Positions 7,753 through 15,857 of a stretch of DNA of 41,755 nt are shown here, one piece after another. How positions within the stretch are numbered: position 1 is the stretch's first letter; every line of letters starts with the position of its first letter. The notes beneath the pieces were generated by a model, which was not told where the DNA came from, did no database searches, and saw only the letters and a list, made by a program, of their open reading frames with translations. Source of the stretch: Actinocrinis sp046724665 (lineage in GTDB: Bacteria > Actinomycetota > Actinomycetes > Streptomycetales > Catenulisporaceae). The stretch lies in assembly GCA_046724665.1 (NCBI GenBank), contig JBKOWZ010000156.1, positions 1-41,755 on the forward strand, in the 5' to 3' direction. The translations under genes were made by a program, and so were the position numbers.

Positions 7753-9377
7753 GCGGTGGCGGCCCTCGGCTTGGTCAGTACGCGTACGGCGGTCGCCGCG
7801 TAGAAGAGGCCCGACGCGAGCAGGACCATGAAGTCGAACGGATCCATCGTGTACATCCGCCACAGGCACAGCCCGACCCACACCGCGGCGGTCACCGCGG
7901 TCCAGCCGATCATGCCGACCCAGAACCGCTTGCTGCGGCCCTGCTTCTTCGACGAGGTGCCGGAGGGCTGCCAGCCCATCCGGTTGTCGCGCAGCACGTC
8001 CCAGATGGTGAAGACGTGCGCCCAGCCGTAGATCATCCGGCAGGCGTACGCCTCGAGCCGGTACGGCGCGCGGTGCCACATCGGGAAGATCACGCCCGCG
8101 TAGATCAGGCCGGGCACGACGTAGATCAGGTTCTCCAGCTGGAGATCGCCGGGTGCCGCGGCCAGCAGCGCGATCGGGATCAGCGGCAGCATGAAGGTCA
8201 TCAGGGCCGTGTGCACGTAGTAGAAGAATCCGGAGAGGTAGCTCAGCCGCACCCGCACCGGCAGCTTGGAGCGCCAGAACTTGCCGCTGCCCAGCATGCT
8301 CATGTTGCCGGAGCACCAGCGGTACTGCTGGTTGACGTAGGCGGGCACGTTGTCCGGGCACACGCCGGTGGACAGCGCGACCGGGACGTACTGCAACCGC
8401 CAGCCGCGCAGGTACAGGTCGAAGCCGGTGTGCACGTCCTCCGAGTGCTCTATCAGGGTCATGCCGCCGTTGTCGTCGAGCGCCGCGCGCCGGTACACCG
8501 CGCAGGTGCCGACGCAGATGGCGCCGTCGTACCGGGACAGCGAGGTCTGCACCGAGCGGTAGAAGAGCTCCTGCACCGCGCCCGCGCCGCGCTCCAGCCA
8601 GTTCTGGGTGTCGAGCACCCGGAAGAACTGCGGCGTCTGCACGATGCCGACGCTCGGGTCGTCCATGTACGGCAGCGTCTCGTCGAGCATGTCGGCCCGG
8701 GGCGCGAAGTCGGCGTCGAGCAGCAGGATGAACTCGCCGCGCGATATCCGGTAGCCGTAGAGCAGGTTGCCGGCCTTCTTGTACCAGCCGCGGTTGGAGC
8801 GCCCGGCGTATACGAAGCCGAACTCGCGCGCCATCCGGCGCAGCTGCGGGCTGTTCGCGTCGTCGAGCACGTAGACGTTGACGTCGCCCCGGTAGTGCTC
8901 CGCCATCAGGGCGACGTGCGTCCAGGTGTTGCGCAGCACATCGACCGGCTCGCCGCAGACCGGCAGCAGCACGTCCACGGAGGGATAGGCCGCCGGACGC
9001 CAGCCGCCGACCAGCGCCTCGTGCCCCGCGAGGTCGAAGTCGCGGCTCACCGAGGTGACGAAGAGCGAGATGAGGAAGTAGAGCACGGTGAAGACCAGGA
9101 AGGGCATGTACGCCCAGAACCAGGGCGAGACCTGGATCATCCGAAGCTGGCTGTAGACGAGGAATCCGAAGCTGACCGCCGAGAATCCGACCAGCATCAG
9201 CGCGTTGCGCTTGACGTAGACGTACTTCTCCGCGTCGGTCGGGGGCTGCGGCAGCGAGGGGTCCACGACGCCCGTGCCGGAGAGCGCGGCCAGGACCGCG
9301 GGCGGAGCGCTACGCAGGGCGGTGGAGGCCGGGTTGTACTGCGGCTGGACGCGAGCGCCCTCGACGACGTCTGCCAC
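7749..9377 (-). CDS. BcsA/CslA-like processive GT2 polysaccharide synthase
   Basis: The protein has 542 residues and carries the full processive-synthase motif set: DD (172-173), DAD (221-223), TPQ (248-250), ED (313-314) and QQYRW (350-354). Two membrane helices (about 58-78 and 88-108) precede the catalytic domain and several follow it. There is no PilZ domain after the helices, unlike proteobacterial BcsA, so c-di-GMP control through that domain is not expected. The start is GTG at 9377, with an AGGGAGGGA ribosome-binding site just upstream. It is the first gene of the four-gene minus-strand operon GT2, GH26, ArnT-like, ArnT-like. Cellulose or a (gluco)mannan are the obvious candidate products; the GH26 neighbour favours a mannan-containing polymer. 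Confidence 0.88.
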   Translation of the reverse strand: MADVVEGARVQPQYNPASTALRSAPPAVLAALSGTGVVDPSLPQPPTDAEKYVYVKRNALMLVGFSAVSFGFLVYSQLRMIQVSPWFWAYMPFLVFTVLYFLISLFVTSVSRDFDLAGHEALVGGWRPAAYPSVDVLLPVCGEPVDVLRNTWTHVALMAEHYRGDVNVYVLDDANSPQLRRMAREFGFVYAGRSNRGWYKKAGNLLYGYRISRGEFILLLDADFAPRADMLDETLPYMDDPSVGIVQTPQFFRVLDTQNWLERGAGAVQELFYRSVQTSLSRYDGAICVGTCAVYRRAALDDNGGMTLIEHSEDVHTGFDLYLRGWRLQYVPVALSTGVCPDNVPAYVNQQYRWCSGNMSMLGSGKFWRSKLPVRVRLSYLSGFFYYVHTALMTFMLPLIPIALLAAAPGDLQLENLIYVVPGLIYAGVIFPMWHRAPYRLEAYACRMIYGWAHVFTIWDVLRDNRMGWQPSGTSSKKQGRSKRFWVGMIGWTAVTAAVWVGLCLWRMYTMDPFDFMVLLASGLFYAATAVRVLTKPRAATA

Positions 9378-9502
9378 GTCGAGCGTTCCCTCCCTGAGCG
9401 GTCGTGCACCCCAAGCGCGGCAATGCTATCCCGCATCGTCGGCCGGCGAACAGGTTGGGCGGCTTTCCCTGCTCCTCTTGAGCGAGGCGGCGGGGCCGTG
9501 GA

Positions 9503-9508
9503 TAGAAT
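9503..9508 (+). promoter_or_regulatory. Candidate -10 box for the SDR gene
   Basis: TAGAAT lies in the divergent region between the GT2 operon and the SDR gene at 9623. A weak TTGAGC sits 19 bp upstream of it. The placement would give a leader of about 100 nt. It is only a motif match. Confidence 0.3.
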
Positions 9509-9622
9509 CGCCAGCCATCCATACTCTTCGGGGTAAACCGGGGGGCCGCCGTCGCCGCGCGATTTTTCGCGAGATTTCCGACCGCACCCGCGCCGGCGCC
9601 GCACAGTGGACAAAGGGGCCGC

Positions 9623-10981
9623 ATGGAAACCGCCGCGTCGATCCTGGAGGAAATGCGCGCGGCGGTTGCGCAGGGCCGGCGCGAGCTCGACGCGCGCGAG
9701 GTGCGGCTGCTCGCCGGGCTCACCCGCCGGCTGGTGGCGGCGCGGCCCGAGGCGTCGGAGGAGTACCGGCGGTTCAACAAGGTGCGCGAGCGGGCGCTGA
9801 GCCTGTCGGCCAAGCGGTCCGCCGAGTGGCTGGCCGGCCGCAGCGTCCTGGTCACCGGCGGCACCGGCTGTATCGGCTCGATGCTCGTGGAACAGCTCGC
9901 GGCGCTGGGCCCGGCCCACCTGGTGGCGGTCAGCCGCGGCCAGTCGGCGCCGCGGCGGCGAATCACCGGCACCGAGTACGTACACGCCGACATCCGCGAC
10001 CGCGACCGAATATCAGCACTCTTCGAGAGTGTCAGGCCACAGATCGTCTTCCACGTGGCGGCGCAGCGCGAGCCCGCCCGCGCCGAGGTCGAGGTCCACC
10101 GCACGATCACCACGAACGTGATCGGCACGCGCAACGTCCTGGAGGCGGCGCGGCGGCACGGCGCCAGCCACGTGGTGTGCGCGTCCACCGGCAAGGCGCT
10201 GCGCCCTTACTCGCCCGACGTGTACGCCGCGTCCAAGCGTGCGGCCGAGTGGCTGATGGCGCGCACCGCCGCGCAATCCGACCTGGTGGTGAGCGGGGCG
10301 CGCTTCACCCACGTCGTGGACAACTCGATCATCGCCGACCGCCTGCGCCGCTGGTGCGCGGCCGCGGCCGGTTCCGCGGTGATCCGGCTGCACAGCGCCG
10401 AGATCGACTTCTACGTCCAGTCAGCACTCGAATCCGCGCAGCTGCTGCTCGGCTCCGGCCTCGCCAGCCGCGCCGGGTCGGTGCGGATGCACACGATCCG
10501 CGACCTCGACTGGCCGGTCAACCTGCTCGACCTGACGGTCGGCATGATCGTGGAGACCCGCTCCGACGCGCCGATCTACATATCAGGATACGAAAGCGGC
10601 TACGAGTCGGAGGCCTTCCCCGGCCTGTACGACCCGAGGACGGCCGGCGGCGTGAGCCCGCTGATCAACGCCTTCGAGGCGGCGACCGTGGTGCCGGACG
10701 CCTGCGCCGAGATCGACGCCTTCGAGCTGCGGCCGCCCTCCGACGACGCCGAGGCGCTCGCCGCGCTGACCAGGCTTGAAGAAGCCTGCGAAGTGACCAC
10801 GCAGGCCGACGCGCTGCGCGGCCCGTTCGAGGCGCTGTCCGTGGCGCTGCTCGACACGACGCTGCGCGACGTGCCCAAGCCCGCGCTCAGCCGCGCGATC
10901 GACCTCGCCACCGCCCGCCGGGGAGCCTCGAGCAGCGCACACGACCTGCTGCTCAACGCCCTGCGCCGCTGGGCCACGTGA
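9623..10981 (+). CDS. NAD(P)-dependent sugar-nucleotide epimerase/dehydratase (SDR)
   Basis: The protein has 452 residues. A helical N-terminal region of about 70 residues precedes a Rossmann fold with TGGTGCIG (about 78-85), HVAAQREP and the SDR active-site pair in VYAASK. This order fits the CapD/FlaA1-type polysaccharide biosynthesis SDRs, which modify UDP-sugars before polymer assembly. An AAGGGG ribosome-binding site precedes the ATG. The C-terminal 150 residues are less typical and may be a lineage-specific extension. It diverges from the GT2/GH26 operon across 245 bp. A role in supplying or branching the same glycan is likely, but the substrate is unknown. It converges with the pseudokinase gene. 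Confidence 0.78.
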   Translation: METAASILEEMRAAVAQGRRELDAREVRLLAGLTRRLVAARPEASEEYRRFNKVRERALSLSAKRSAEWLAGRSVLVTGGTGCIGSMLVEQLAALGPAHLVAVSRGQSAPRRRITGTEYVHADIRDRDRISALFESVRPQIVFHVAAQREPARAEVEVHRTITTNVIGTRNVLEAARRHGASHVVCASTGKALRPYSPDVYAASKRAAEWLMARTAAQSDLVVSGARFTHVVDNSIIADRLRRWCAAAAGSAVIRLHSAEIDFYVQSALESAQLLLGSGLASRAGSVRMHTIRDLDWPVNLLDLTVGMIVETRSDAPIYISGYESGYESEAFPGLYDPRTAGGVSPLINAFEAATVVPDACAEIDAFELRPPSDDAEALAALTRLEEACEVTTQADALRGPFEALSVALLDTTLRDVPKPALSRAIDLATARRGASSSAHDLLLNALRRWAT

Positions 10982-11006
10982 CCTGACACCCAGCCTCCGG
11001 GCGGCC

Positions 11007-11027
11007 GCCTCGGCAGGCCGCCGAGGC
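11007..11027. terminator. Bidirectional hairpin between convergent genes
   Basis: The arms GCCTCGGC (11007-11014) and GCCGAGGC (11020-11027) form an 8-bp stem with a 5-nt loop. It sits between the SDR stop and the pseudokinase stop. There is no T-tract, which is normal for GC-rich actinobacteria. Confidence 0.5.
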
Positions 11028-12883
11028 TAGCTCCCGTGCCGCTCCACGAGATACGGAATCAGCTCATTCATCTGAGCCACGAACCCTGACGGTATCCCGT
11101 TCCCGCGCAGCGCCCCGCGCAGCTGGTCGATGCCCGGCTGGACCGAGGAACCGCTGGAGATCTCCCGTTGCAGCGTGTCGATCGCCTGGTTCAGCGGACC
11201 CGTCGCCTGCGGCGGGATCTGCCCGGCGGACGCGGCCTGGGAGACGGTCTGCTTGATCTGTTGCAGCGCCTGCCCCGGGCTGGCCGGAATGGTCGGCAGC
11301 GGAGTGGGCGTGTAGCCGTAGCCGGAACCCGGCGTGCTGCTCGCCTGCGCTCCCGCCGACGCGGTGGCACTCGCAGTGGCACCGGCGCCGGCGGATTCAC
11401 CGGCCGTGGCGCTCGGCGACGCACTCGCGCCGGGCTGCCCGCCCGAGGTCTGCCCGCTGGTCGGCGTGGCGATCGGAGCCGGTGTAGCAGAGATCGATGA
11501 CGAGCCGCTCGCGGCGCATCCCCAGGCGATGCCGCCGACTGCCAGAACGACGATTCCCAGCGCGACGTAGAAGGCTGATCGCGGCCGACGCGGCGGCGAG
11601 CCGTGGCGACCGGCCGGGGAACTCGTCGGCGTGACAGGCACCGAGCCCACTGCCGTAGCCGTTCCCGCGCCTGCGCGCCCCGCAGCGCTTCGCCCCGATC
11701 CCCCGCCCATGCTTCCGACCGCGAAACCACCAGCCTCGGCCACACCCGCTACACCAACACCGAATCCTGCCCCGACGCCAGCCCCCACAACCTCCGCGCC
11801 CCCGACGACTTCGGCACTCTCCACGAGTTCGGCACTCTCCACGAACCCGAGCTGCGCCGCCTCCGCCTCCCACGCCTCGGCAACCTCAATCGCCTCAACA
11901 GCCTCCGCCGCAGCAGTCCCCTCCGCCGCCACGGCTGCTCCCACGCCAGCCGCCGCGAGCGCAGCCGCCGCACCTACTCCCGCAGCCGCACCCTGCACGT
12001 CCTCGCGCACGTACAACGCCGCCGCGAGCTCACTCACCGTCGGCCGGCCACTCGCCTCACCGAGCGCCCCGATCAACAACGCGGCGAGTTCGACCCGCAC
12101 GCCATACGTCTGCACGAGGTTCGCCGCGGCCCACGCTCGGCGCCGCTCGATCAGGTCGATCGTCAGCAGCTGTGGCGCAGCGCTGCTCTCAGGGCTCGAA
12201 CCCGCGTCGAATCCGACCCCGAACTCGGCCTCCACCGCCTCGACCCCGGCCAGTGCCAGGCAGGCGAGCCAGGCCAGCGCGTACACGTCCGCGGCGGGTG
12301 TCAGCTCACTGCCGGAGGCCGCTTCCAGCGCCACCGCCGCGGCCAGATCGACCAGCAGCACGTTGTTCTCGACGAGCAGGAACGAGTACGCGGACAGGTG
12401 CCCGTGTACGAGCTCGACCTCGTGCAGCACCTTGAGTATGTCGGCAACCGCGACGAGCACCGCGAGGATCTCGGCCTCGGTCAGCGCGCCGCGCAGCAGC
12501 ACGGTGGCCAGGCTCTCCGCCTCGACCGGCTCGAGCACCACGTATCCCACCGCCGCGGCGAAGCCCTCGTCCTCGGCGGCGCCGTCTTCTCGGACGACGA
12601 CCTCGGACTCGCCGAAGTCCAGCACCGCGGGCACCGCCGGGTGGTTCAGCCGGCGCAGCGAGGAGACCGTCGGGGCCAGGTGCTGCGCCGCGGCGACCAC
12701 GCCGCGCGACTCGGCGATCTGGAGCCAGACCTCGACCTCGCGGGTCTCGTCGAGCGCGAGCCAGTACTCGTACTCGACGCCGGTCAGGGCGCTGTCAGCG
12801 ACGGCGAAACGGGTCAGCCGCTCGATCACGCGGTAGCGCTCGGCGACGACGCTCCCCTGCCGGATACCGGATATCCCCACCAC
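11027..12883 (-). CDS. Membrane-anchored pseudokinase (PknB-like fold, degenerate active site)
   Basis: The protein has 618 residues from GTG at 12883. The N-terminal 280 or so follow the Ser/Thr kinase fold, but key residues are replaced: no VAIK lysine is recognisable (EVWLQIAE), HGH (about 160-162) stands where HRD should be, and VDLA (178-181) stands where DFG should be. It should not transfer phosphate by the usual chemistry. A long Ala/Glu/Val/Gly-rich linker, one membrane helix (about 445-465), a Ser/Thr/Pro/Ala-rich stretch and a 70-residue helical domain outside the cell follow. The GTG is chosen because a strong hairpin lies upstream at 12902-12941 and TACAGT sits 7 nt before it, which would give a leaderless mRNA. 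Its ligand or partner is unknown. The role is probably scaffolding or sensing in cell-envelope control. Confidence 0.75.
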   Translation of the reverse strand: MVGISGIRQGSVVAERYRVIERLTRFAVADSALTGVEYEYWLALDETREVEVWLQIAESRGVVAAAQHLAPTVSSLRRLNHPAVPAVLDFGESEVVVREDGAAEDEGFAAAVGYVVLEPVEAESLATVLLRGALTEAEILAVLVAVADILKVLHEVELVHGHLSAYSFLLVENNVLLVDLAAAVALEAASGSELTPAADVYALAWLACLALAGVEAVEAEFGVGFDAGSSPESSAAPQLLTIDLIERRRAWAAANLVQTYGVRVELAALLIGALGEASGRPTVSELAAALYVREDVQGAAAGVGAAAALAAAGVGAAVAAEGTAAAEAVEAIEVAEAWEAEAAQLGFVESAELVESAEVVGGAEVVGAGVGAGFGVGVAGVAEAGGFAVGSMGGGSGRSAAGRAGAGTATAVGSVPVTPTSSPAGRHGSPPRRPRSAFYVALGIVVLAVGGIAWGCAASGSSSISATPAPIATPTSGQTSGGQPGASASPSATAGESAGAGATASATASAGAQASSTPGSGYGYTPTPLPTIPASPGQALQQIKQTVSQAASAGQIPPQATGPLNQAIDTLQREISSGSSVQPGIDQLRGALRGNGIPSGFVAQMNELIPYLVERHGS

Positions 12884-12901
12884 GCGCCGCACTGTACACC
12901 A

Positions 12902-12941
12902 GAACACGGCGGGATCCACAAGCGTTGATCCCGCCGTGTTC
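12902..12941 (-). terminator. Perfect 15-bp inverted repeat after metB
   Basis: The arms at 12902-12916 and 12927-12941 are exact reverse complements around a 10-nt loop. The hairpin begins 104 bp past the metB stop and ends 18 bp before the pseudokinase start. It therefore fits an intrinsic terminator separating the two genes. An operator role for the pseudokinase promoter cannot be excluded, because the TACAGT box is adjacent. Confidence 0.65.
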
Positions 12942-13045
12942 GGACCGTGATTATGCAGGTCCGCCCGGCGATTGCGGCACGTGCTCGCCCCTCGGCCGAC
13001 GCCGCCCAACCGCCCGGACCCCGCCCCGAGGAACCCTGCCGTTCG

Positions 13046-14227
13046 CTATCCGAGCGCCCGGGCCAAGTCCGCGAGCAGATCGGCCCGGTCCTCGATGCCG
13101 ACCGAGAGCCGGACGAGATCACCCGGGACCTCCAGCGGTGAGCCTGCGGCGGACATGTGCGTCATCCGCCCCGGATGCTCGATCAGCGACTCCACGCCGC
13201 CGAGCGACTCCCCGAGCGTGAACAGCTCGGTGCGGCCGCACATCTCCACCGCCGCCGCCTCGCCGTCCGCGTGCCGGAAGGAGACCATGCCGCCGAACGC
13301 GCGCATCTGCTTCACCGCGACATCGTGCCCTGGATGTCCGGGCAGCCCCGGGTAACGCACCTCGCTCACCTTCGGGTGCTCGGAGAGCATCGCAGCCACC
13401 GCCACGGCGTTCTCGCAGTGCCGGTCCATCCGCACCGACAGAGTCTTGATACCGCGCAGCGTGAGCCAGGCGTCGAAGGGCCCTGCGACCCCTCCCAGCG
13501 CGTTCTGGTGGAACGCCAGTTCCTGTGCCAGGCCCCCGTCGGCTACGACAAGCGCGCCGCCGACCACGTCCGAGTGCCCGCCGATGTACTTCGTCGTCGA
13601 GTGCACGACCACGTCGGCGCCGAGCGCGAGCGGCTGCTGTAGATAAGGCGTCGCGAACGTGTTGTCCACGACCAGCAGCGCCCCGGCCTCGCGCGCGACA
13701 AGCGCGAGCCCGGCGATGTCGCAGATCCCGAGCAGCGGGTTCGAGGGCGTCTCGATCCAGATCACCTTGGTCTCACCCGGCCGCACCGCCGCCCGCACGG
13801 CGTCGAGGTCGGTCAGGTCCGCCGCGGACCACCGCACGCCCCACCGCTCGTACACCTTCGCGAAGAGCCGATACGTTCCCCCATAAGCGTCATTCGGGAT
13901 CAGCACGTGATTACCGGGCACCGTCACGGTGCGCAGCAGGCAGTCCTCCGCGGCGAGCCCCGAGGCGAACGCCAGCCCGTGCGTACCGCCCTCGATCGCC
14001 GCGAGGCACTCCTCCAGCGCGCTGCGGGTCGGATTGGCGGACCGGGAGTACTCGTAGCCGCCGCGCAGCCCGCCGACGCCGTCCTGCTTGTAGGTGGAGA
14101 CCTGATAGATCGGCGGGACGACCGCGCCGGTCAGCGGGTCCGGATCCTGGCCCGCGTGGATGGCGAGCGAGGAGAATCCCCAGCGATCCACACCGTGCTT
14201 CGACTCATCATGTTTCGACTCAGTCAT
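13046..14227 (-). CDS. metB: Cystathionine gamma-synthase/lyase family PLP enzyme
   Basis: The protein has 393 residues of the Cys/Met-metabolism PLP family. The cofactor lysine is near 213 in HSTTKYIGGHSDVVGG. The YSRSANPTR phosphate-binding motif and the ASGLAAE motif are present. The family makes cystathionine from O-acyl-homoserine and cysteine, or cleaves it. Synthase and lyase cannot be separated safely by eye, but the length and overall pattern match actinobacterial MetB. With the cystathionine beta-synthase at 26046-27422, both directions of transsulfuration are possible. TAGCCT lies 6 nt upstream of the ATG (minus strand 14239-14234) and there is no ribosome-binding site, so the mRNA is probably leaderless. 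The N-terminus has a small internal repeat (ESKHDESKHG). Confidence 0.88.
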   Translation of the reverse strand: MTESKHDESKHGVDRWGFSSLAIHAGQDPDPLTGAVVPPIYQVSTYKQDGVGGLRGGYEYSRSANPTRSALEECLAAIEGGTHGLAFASGLAAEDCLLRTVTVPGNHVLIPNDAYGGTYRLFAKVYERWGVRWSAADLTDLDAVRAAVRPGETKVIWIETPSNPLLGICDIAGLALVAREAGALLVVDNTFATPYLQQPLALGADVVVHSTTKYIGGHSDVVGGALVVADGGLAQELAFHQNALGGVAGPFDAWLTLRGIKTLSVRMDRHCENAVAVAAMLSEHPKVSEVRYPGLPGHPGHDVAVKQMRAFGGMVSFRHADGEAAAVEMCGRTELFTLGESLGGVESLIEHPGRMTHMSAAGSPLEVPGDLVRLSVGIEDRADLLADLARALG

Positions 14228-14236
14228 GGCGACAGG

Positions 14237-14665
14237 CTAATCCGATCTCCCACCGCCCGACGACAAGTTGCCCAGGACGCCGCTCACTCGCGGCCGTTCA
14301 GCCACCGTCCCCAGCTCCGCTCCCTCTGCCGCCACCCCCATCCCCACTCCCACCCCTACCCCCGCGCTTGCCCCTGCCCCCACCCTCGCCCCGACCCCCG
14401 ACGCCACCTTCCCCCTCTTCGCCCGCCGCCGCCGCGCAACGGCTCGTTCGTGCCCCAAACAGGTGATCACCAGGATCACCAAACCGACCAGCGCGATCCC
14501 CACGAGCACGAGTAGAAACGCCGCCCACTCCCCCGACAGCGCCGCCTCCAACGACCCACGCGACCCGCGTGCCCGAACGTGCGCCCCTACTCCCGCCCCC
14601 GTCCCCACCCCATAACCCAAGCTCACACCCGATACGCCACCCCCGACGCCACCTATCCAGATCAT
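14237..14665 (-). CDS. Small single-pass membrane protein with Gly/Val repeats
   Basis: The open frame has about 142 codons. I prefer the ATG at 14665 to the GTG at 14668, because AGGAG lies 5 nt upstream of the ATG. One strong membrane helix (about residues 47-72) is followed by a basic stretch (RRRRAKRGK), so the C-terminus should be cytoplasmic. Both tails are dominated by Gly-Val-Gly-Ala repeats, similar in style to the linker of the nearby pseudokinase. I do not recognise a family. It ends 9 bp before the metB start and overlaps the likely metB -10 box. It may be a lineage-specific gene, and the low-complexity composition lowers my confidence that it is expressed. Confidence 0.5.
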   Translation of the reverse strand: MIWIGGVGGGVSGVSLGYGVGTGAGVGAHVRARGSRGSLEAALSGEWAAFLLVLVGIALVGLVILVITCLGHERAVARRRRAKRGKVASGVGARVGAGASAGVGVGVGMGVAAEGAELGTVAERPRVSGVLGNLSSGGGRSD

Positions 14666-14819
14666 CACAGCTCCTAATCAGCCGGAAGATCCCCTCCGCC
14701 CCATCCTGACCCGCCCGCCCAGTTACCGCATTCGCTGCGCCCCCGTAGGCGCTAAGGCTCGAAGGAATCCCCCAACCGCCCCAGACGTTAGCCAGGCAGA
14801 CGAGAAGGAGGCGCGAGCC

Positions 14820-15485
14820 GTGTTCCGCTTCACCAACCCCTTCAAGGACCGCCTGCCCGGCCCCGGCGAGGCGTTGTCCGGCCGGTCCGCCCGCCCATAC
14901 GGCCTAGCCGGCAGGCACACCGTCCTCGGCACTCCGATCGAGGACCTGCCCGACGGCTACGAGCAGGCGGTGTTCGGCCTCGGCTGCTTCTGGGGCGCCG
15001 AGCGGAAGTTCTGGTGGCACGACGACGTGTACTCGACCGCCGTCGGCTACGCGGGCGGCACGACGCCCCACCCGACCTACGAAGAGGTCTGCTCCGGCCT
15101 GACCGGCCACGCCGAGGTCGTCCGCGTCGTCTACGACCCGTCCGTCGTCTCGTACGAGTCCCTGCTCAAGCTCTTCTGGGAGTCGCACGACCCCACGCAG
15201 GGCAACCGCCAAGGCAACGACGTCGGCACGCAGTACCGCTCCGTCATCCAGTACTTCACCGAAGACCAGCGCCGCGCCGCCGAGTCCAGCCGCGCCGCCT
15301 ACCAGGCAGTCCTCACCGCCGCCGGCTACCGCAAGATCACGACGTCCGTCGAGCCCGCCACCGAGTTCTACTACGCCGAGGACTACCACCAGCAGTACCT
15401 CTCCGACGCGAAGAACCCCGACGGCTACTGCGGCCTAGGCGGCACCGGCGTCGCCTGCCCCGTCGGCCTAGCCAAGGCCGAGTGA
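14820..15485 (+). CDS. msrA: Peptide methionine-(S)-sulfoxide reductase MsrA
   Basis: The protein has 221 residues. The catalytic GCFWGAE motif has Cys near 56, and GYAGG, GHAEVVRVVYDP, FWESHDPTQGNRQGNDVGTQYRS and YHQQYL follow in the usual order. It reduces free and protein-bound methionine-S-sulfoxide using thioredoxin. The start is GTG, with an AAGGAGG ribosome-binding site about 10 nt upstream. The C-terminus carries the Cys-containing tail typical of MsrA resolving chemistry (GYCGLGGTGVACP). The gene is intact, but its last 95 bp and the sequence just behind it recur in diverged form at 16571 and, for 35 bp, at 17861. Confidence 0.95.
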   Translation: MFRFTNPFKDRLPGPGEALSGRSARPYGLAGRHTVLGTPIEDLPDGYEQAVFGLGCFWGAERKFWWHDDVYSTAVGYAGGTTPHPTYEEVCSGLTGHAEVVRVVYDPSVVSYESLLKLFWESHDPTQGNRQGNDVGTQYRSVIQYFTEDQRRAAESSRAAYQAVLTAAGYRKITTSVEPATEFYYAEDYHQQYLSDAKNPDGYCGLGGTGVACPVGLAKAE

Positions 15486-15540
15486 CCCTGGTGAGGATGT
15501 CTGGGGCTCCTGCCCCACCGGTTTGATCGCCACCGACGGT
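15391..15540 (+). repeat. msrA 3'-end repeat, copy 1 (inside and behind intact msrA)
   Basis: This segment covers the last 95 bp of msrA and 55 bp behind it. Aligned without gaps to 16571-16720 I count 16 mismatches in 150 positions. A 35-bp part (15426-15460) also matches 17861-17895 with 4 mismatches. Confidence 0.9.
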
Positions 15541-15857
15541 ACGGCGACCGCGGCCAGCTAGTGCCGCACTCGTCGTGTCCTGTGCCCCGGGGGAATTCCT
15601 GGTGCGACTTAAGGCGGATGACGCACGTGCTCCCGGCTCGCTGACGCTCGCCGGTCCGCGCGCGCTGAGGCCGGCATCCGCCGGGACTGATGCCCACCCG
15701 CCCGCCCTCCGCTCCGCGGCAACGCTGCCGCCCGCCTCCTCGCTGCGGGCCTTGACGGCCCGCAGCTCCGGAACCGGGCTGCGCTCACACACCATCGGCC
15801 ACGCTCATCCGTGTGCTTCGCTGAGGTGGTGAGCAACCTACGATTGCGCGAGTGCCG
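15486..15857. other. Intergenic region between msrA and vapC
   Basis: These 372 bp hold the tail of repeat copy 1 and a second repeated block (15620-15750). I see no convincing gene. Minus-strand frames through it give Arg/Ala/Gly-rich peptides without a ribosome-binding site. Confidence 0.5.
15620..15750. repeat. Non-coding repeat block B, copy 1
   Basis: This block aligns with 17939-18073, sharing CTGACGCTCGCCGG, ACGCTGCCG and CTGCGGGCC in the same order with small gaps. It contains nested CG-rich palindromic pieces. Both copies lie just beyond an msrA-derived segment. Confidence 0.65.

Noticed and set aside
11603..12928. Plus-strand frames (about 400-440 codons) opposite the pseudokinase
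   Set aside because: Ala/Ser/Thr/Pro low-complexity translation arising from the antisense of Ala/Glu/Val repeats; no ribosome-binding site.
12884..13009. Longer pseudokinase reading frame starting at 13009
   Set aside because: It would span the strong hairpin at 12902-12941; the GTG at 12883 has a suitable promoter box instead.
15337..15795. Minus-strand open frame behind msrA, with a similar one at 17674-18078
   Set aside because: The two resemble each other only because they lie on the repeated block; both are Arg/Ala/Gly-rich and overlap real genes antisense, with no start signal.
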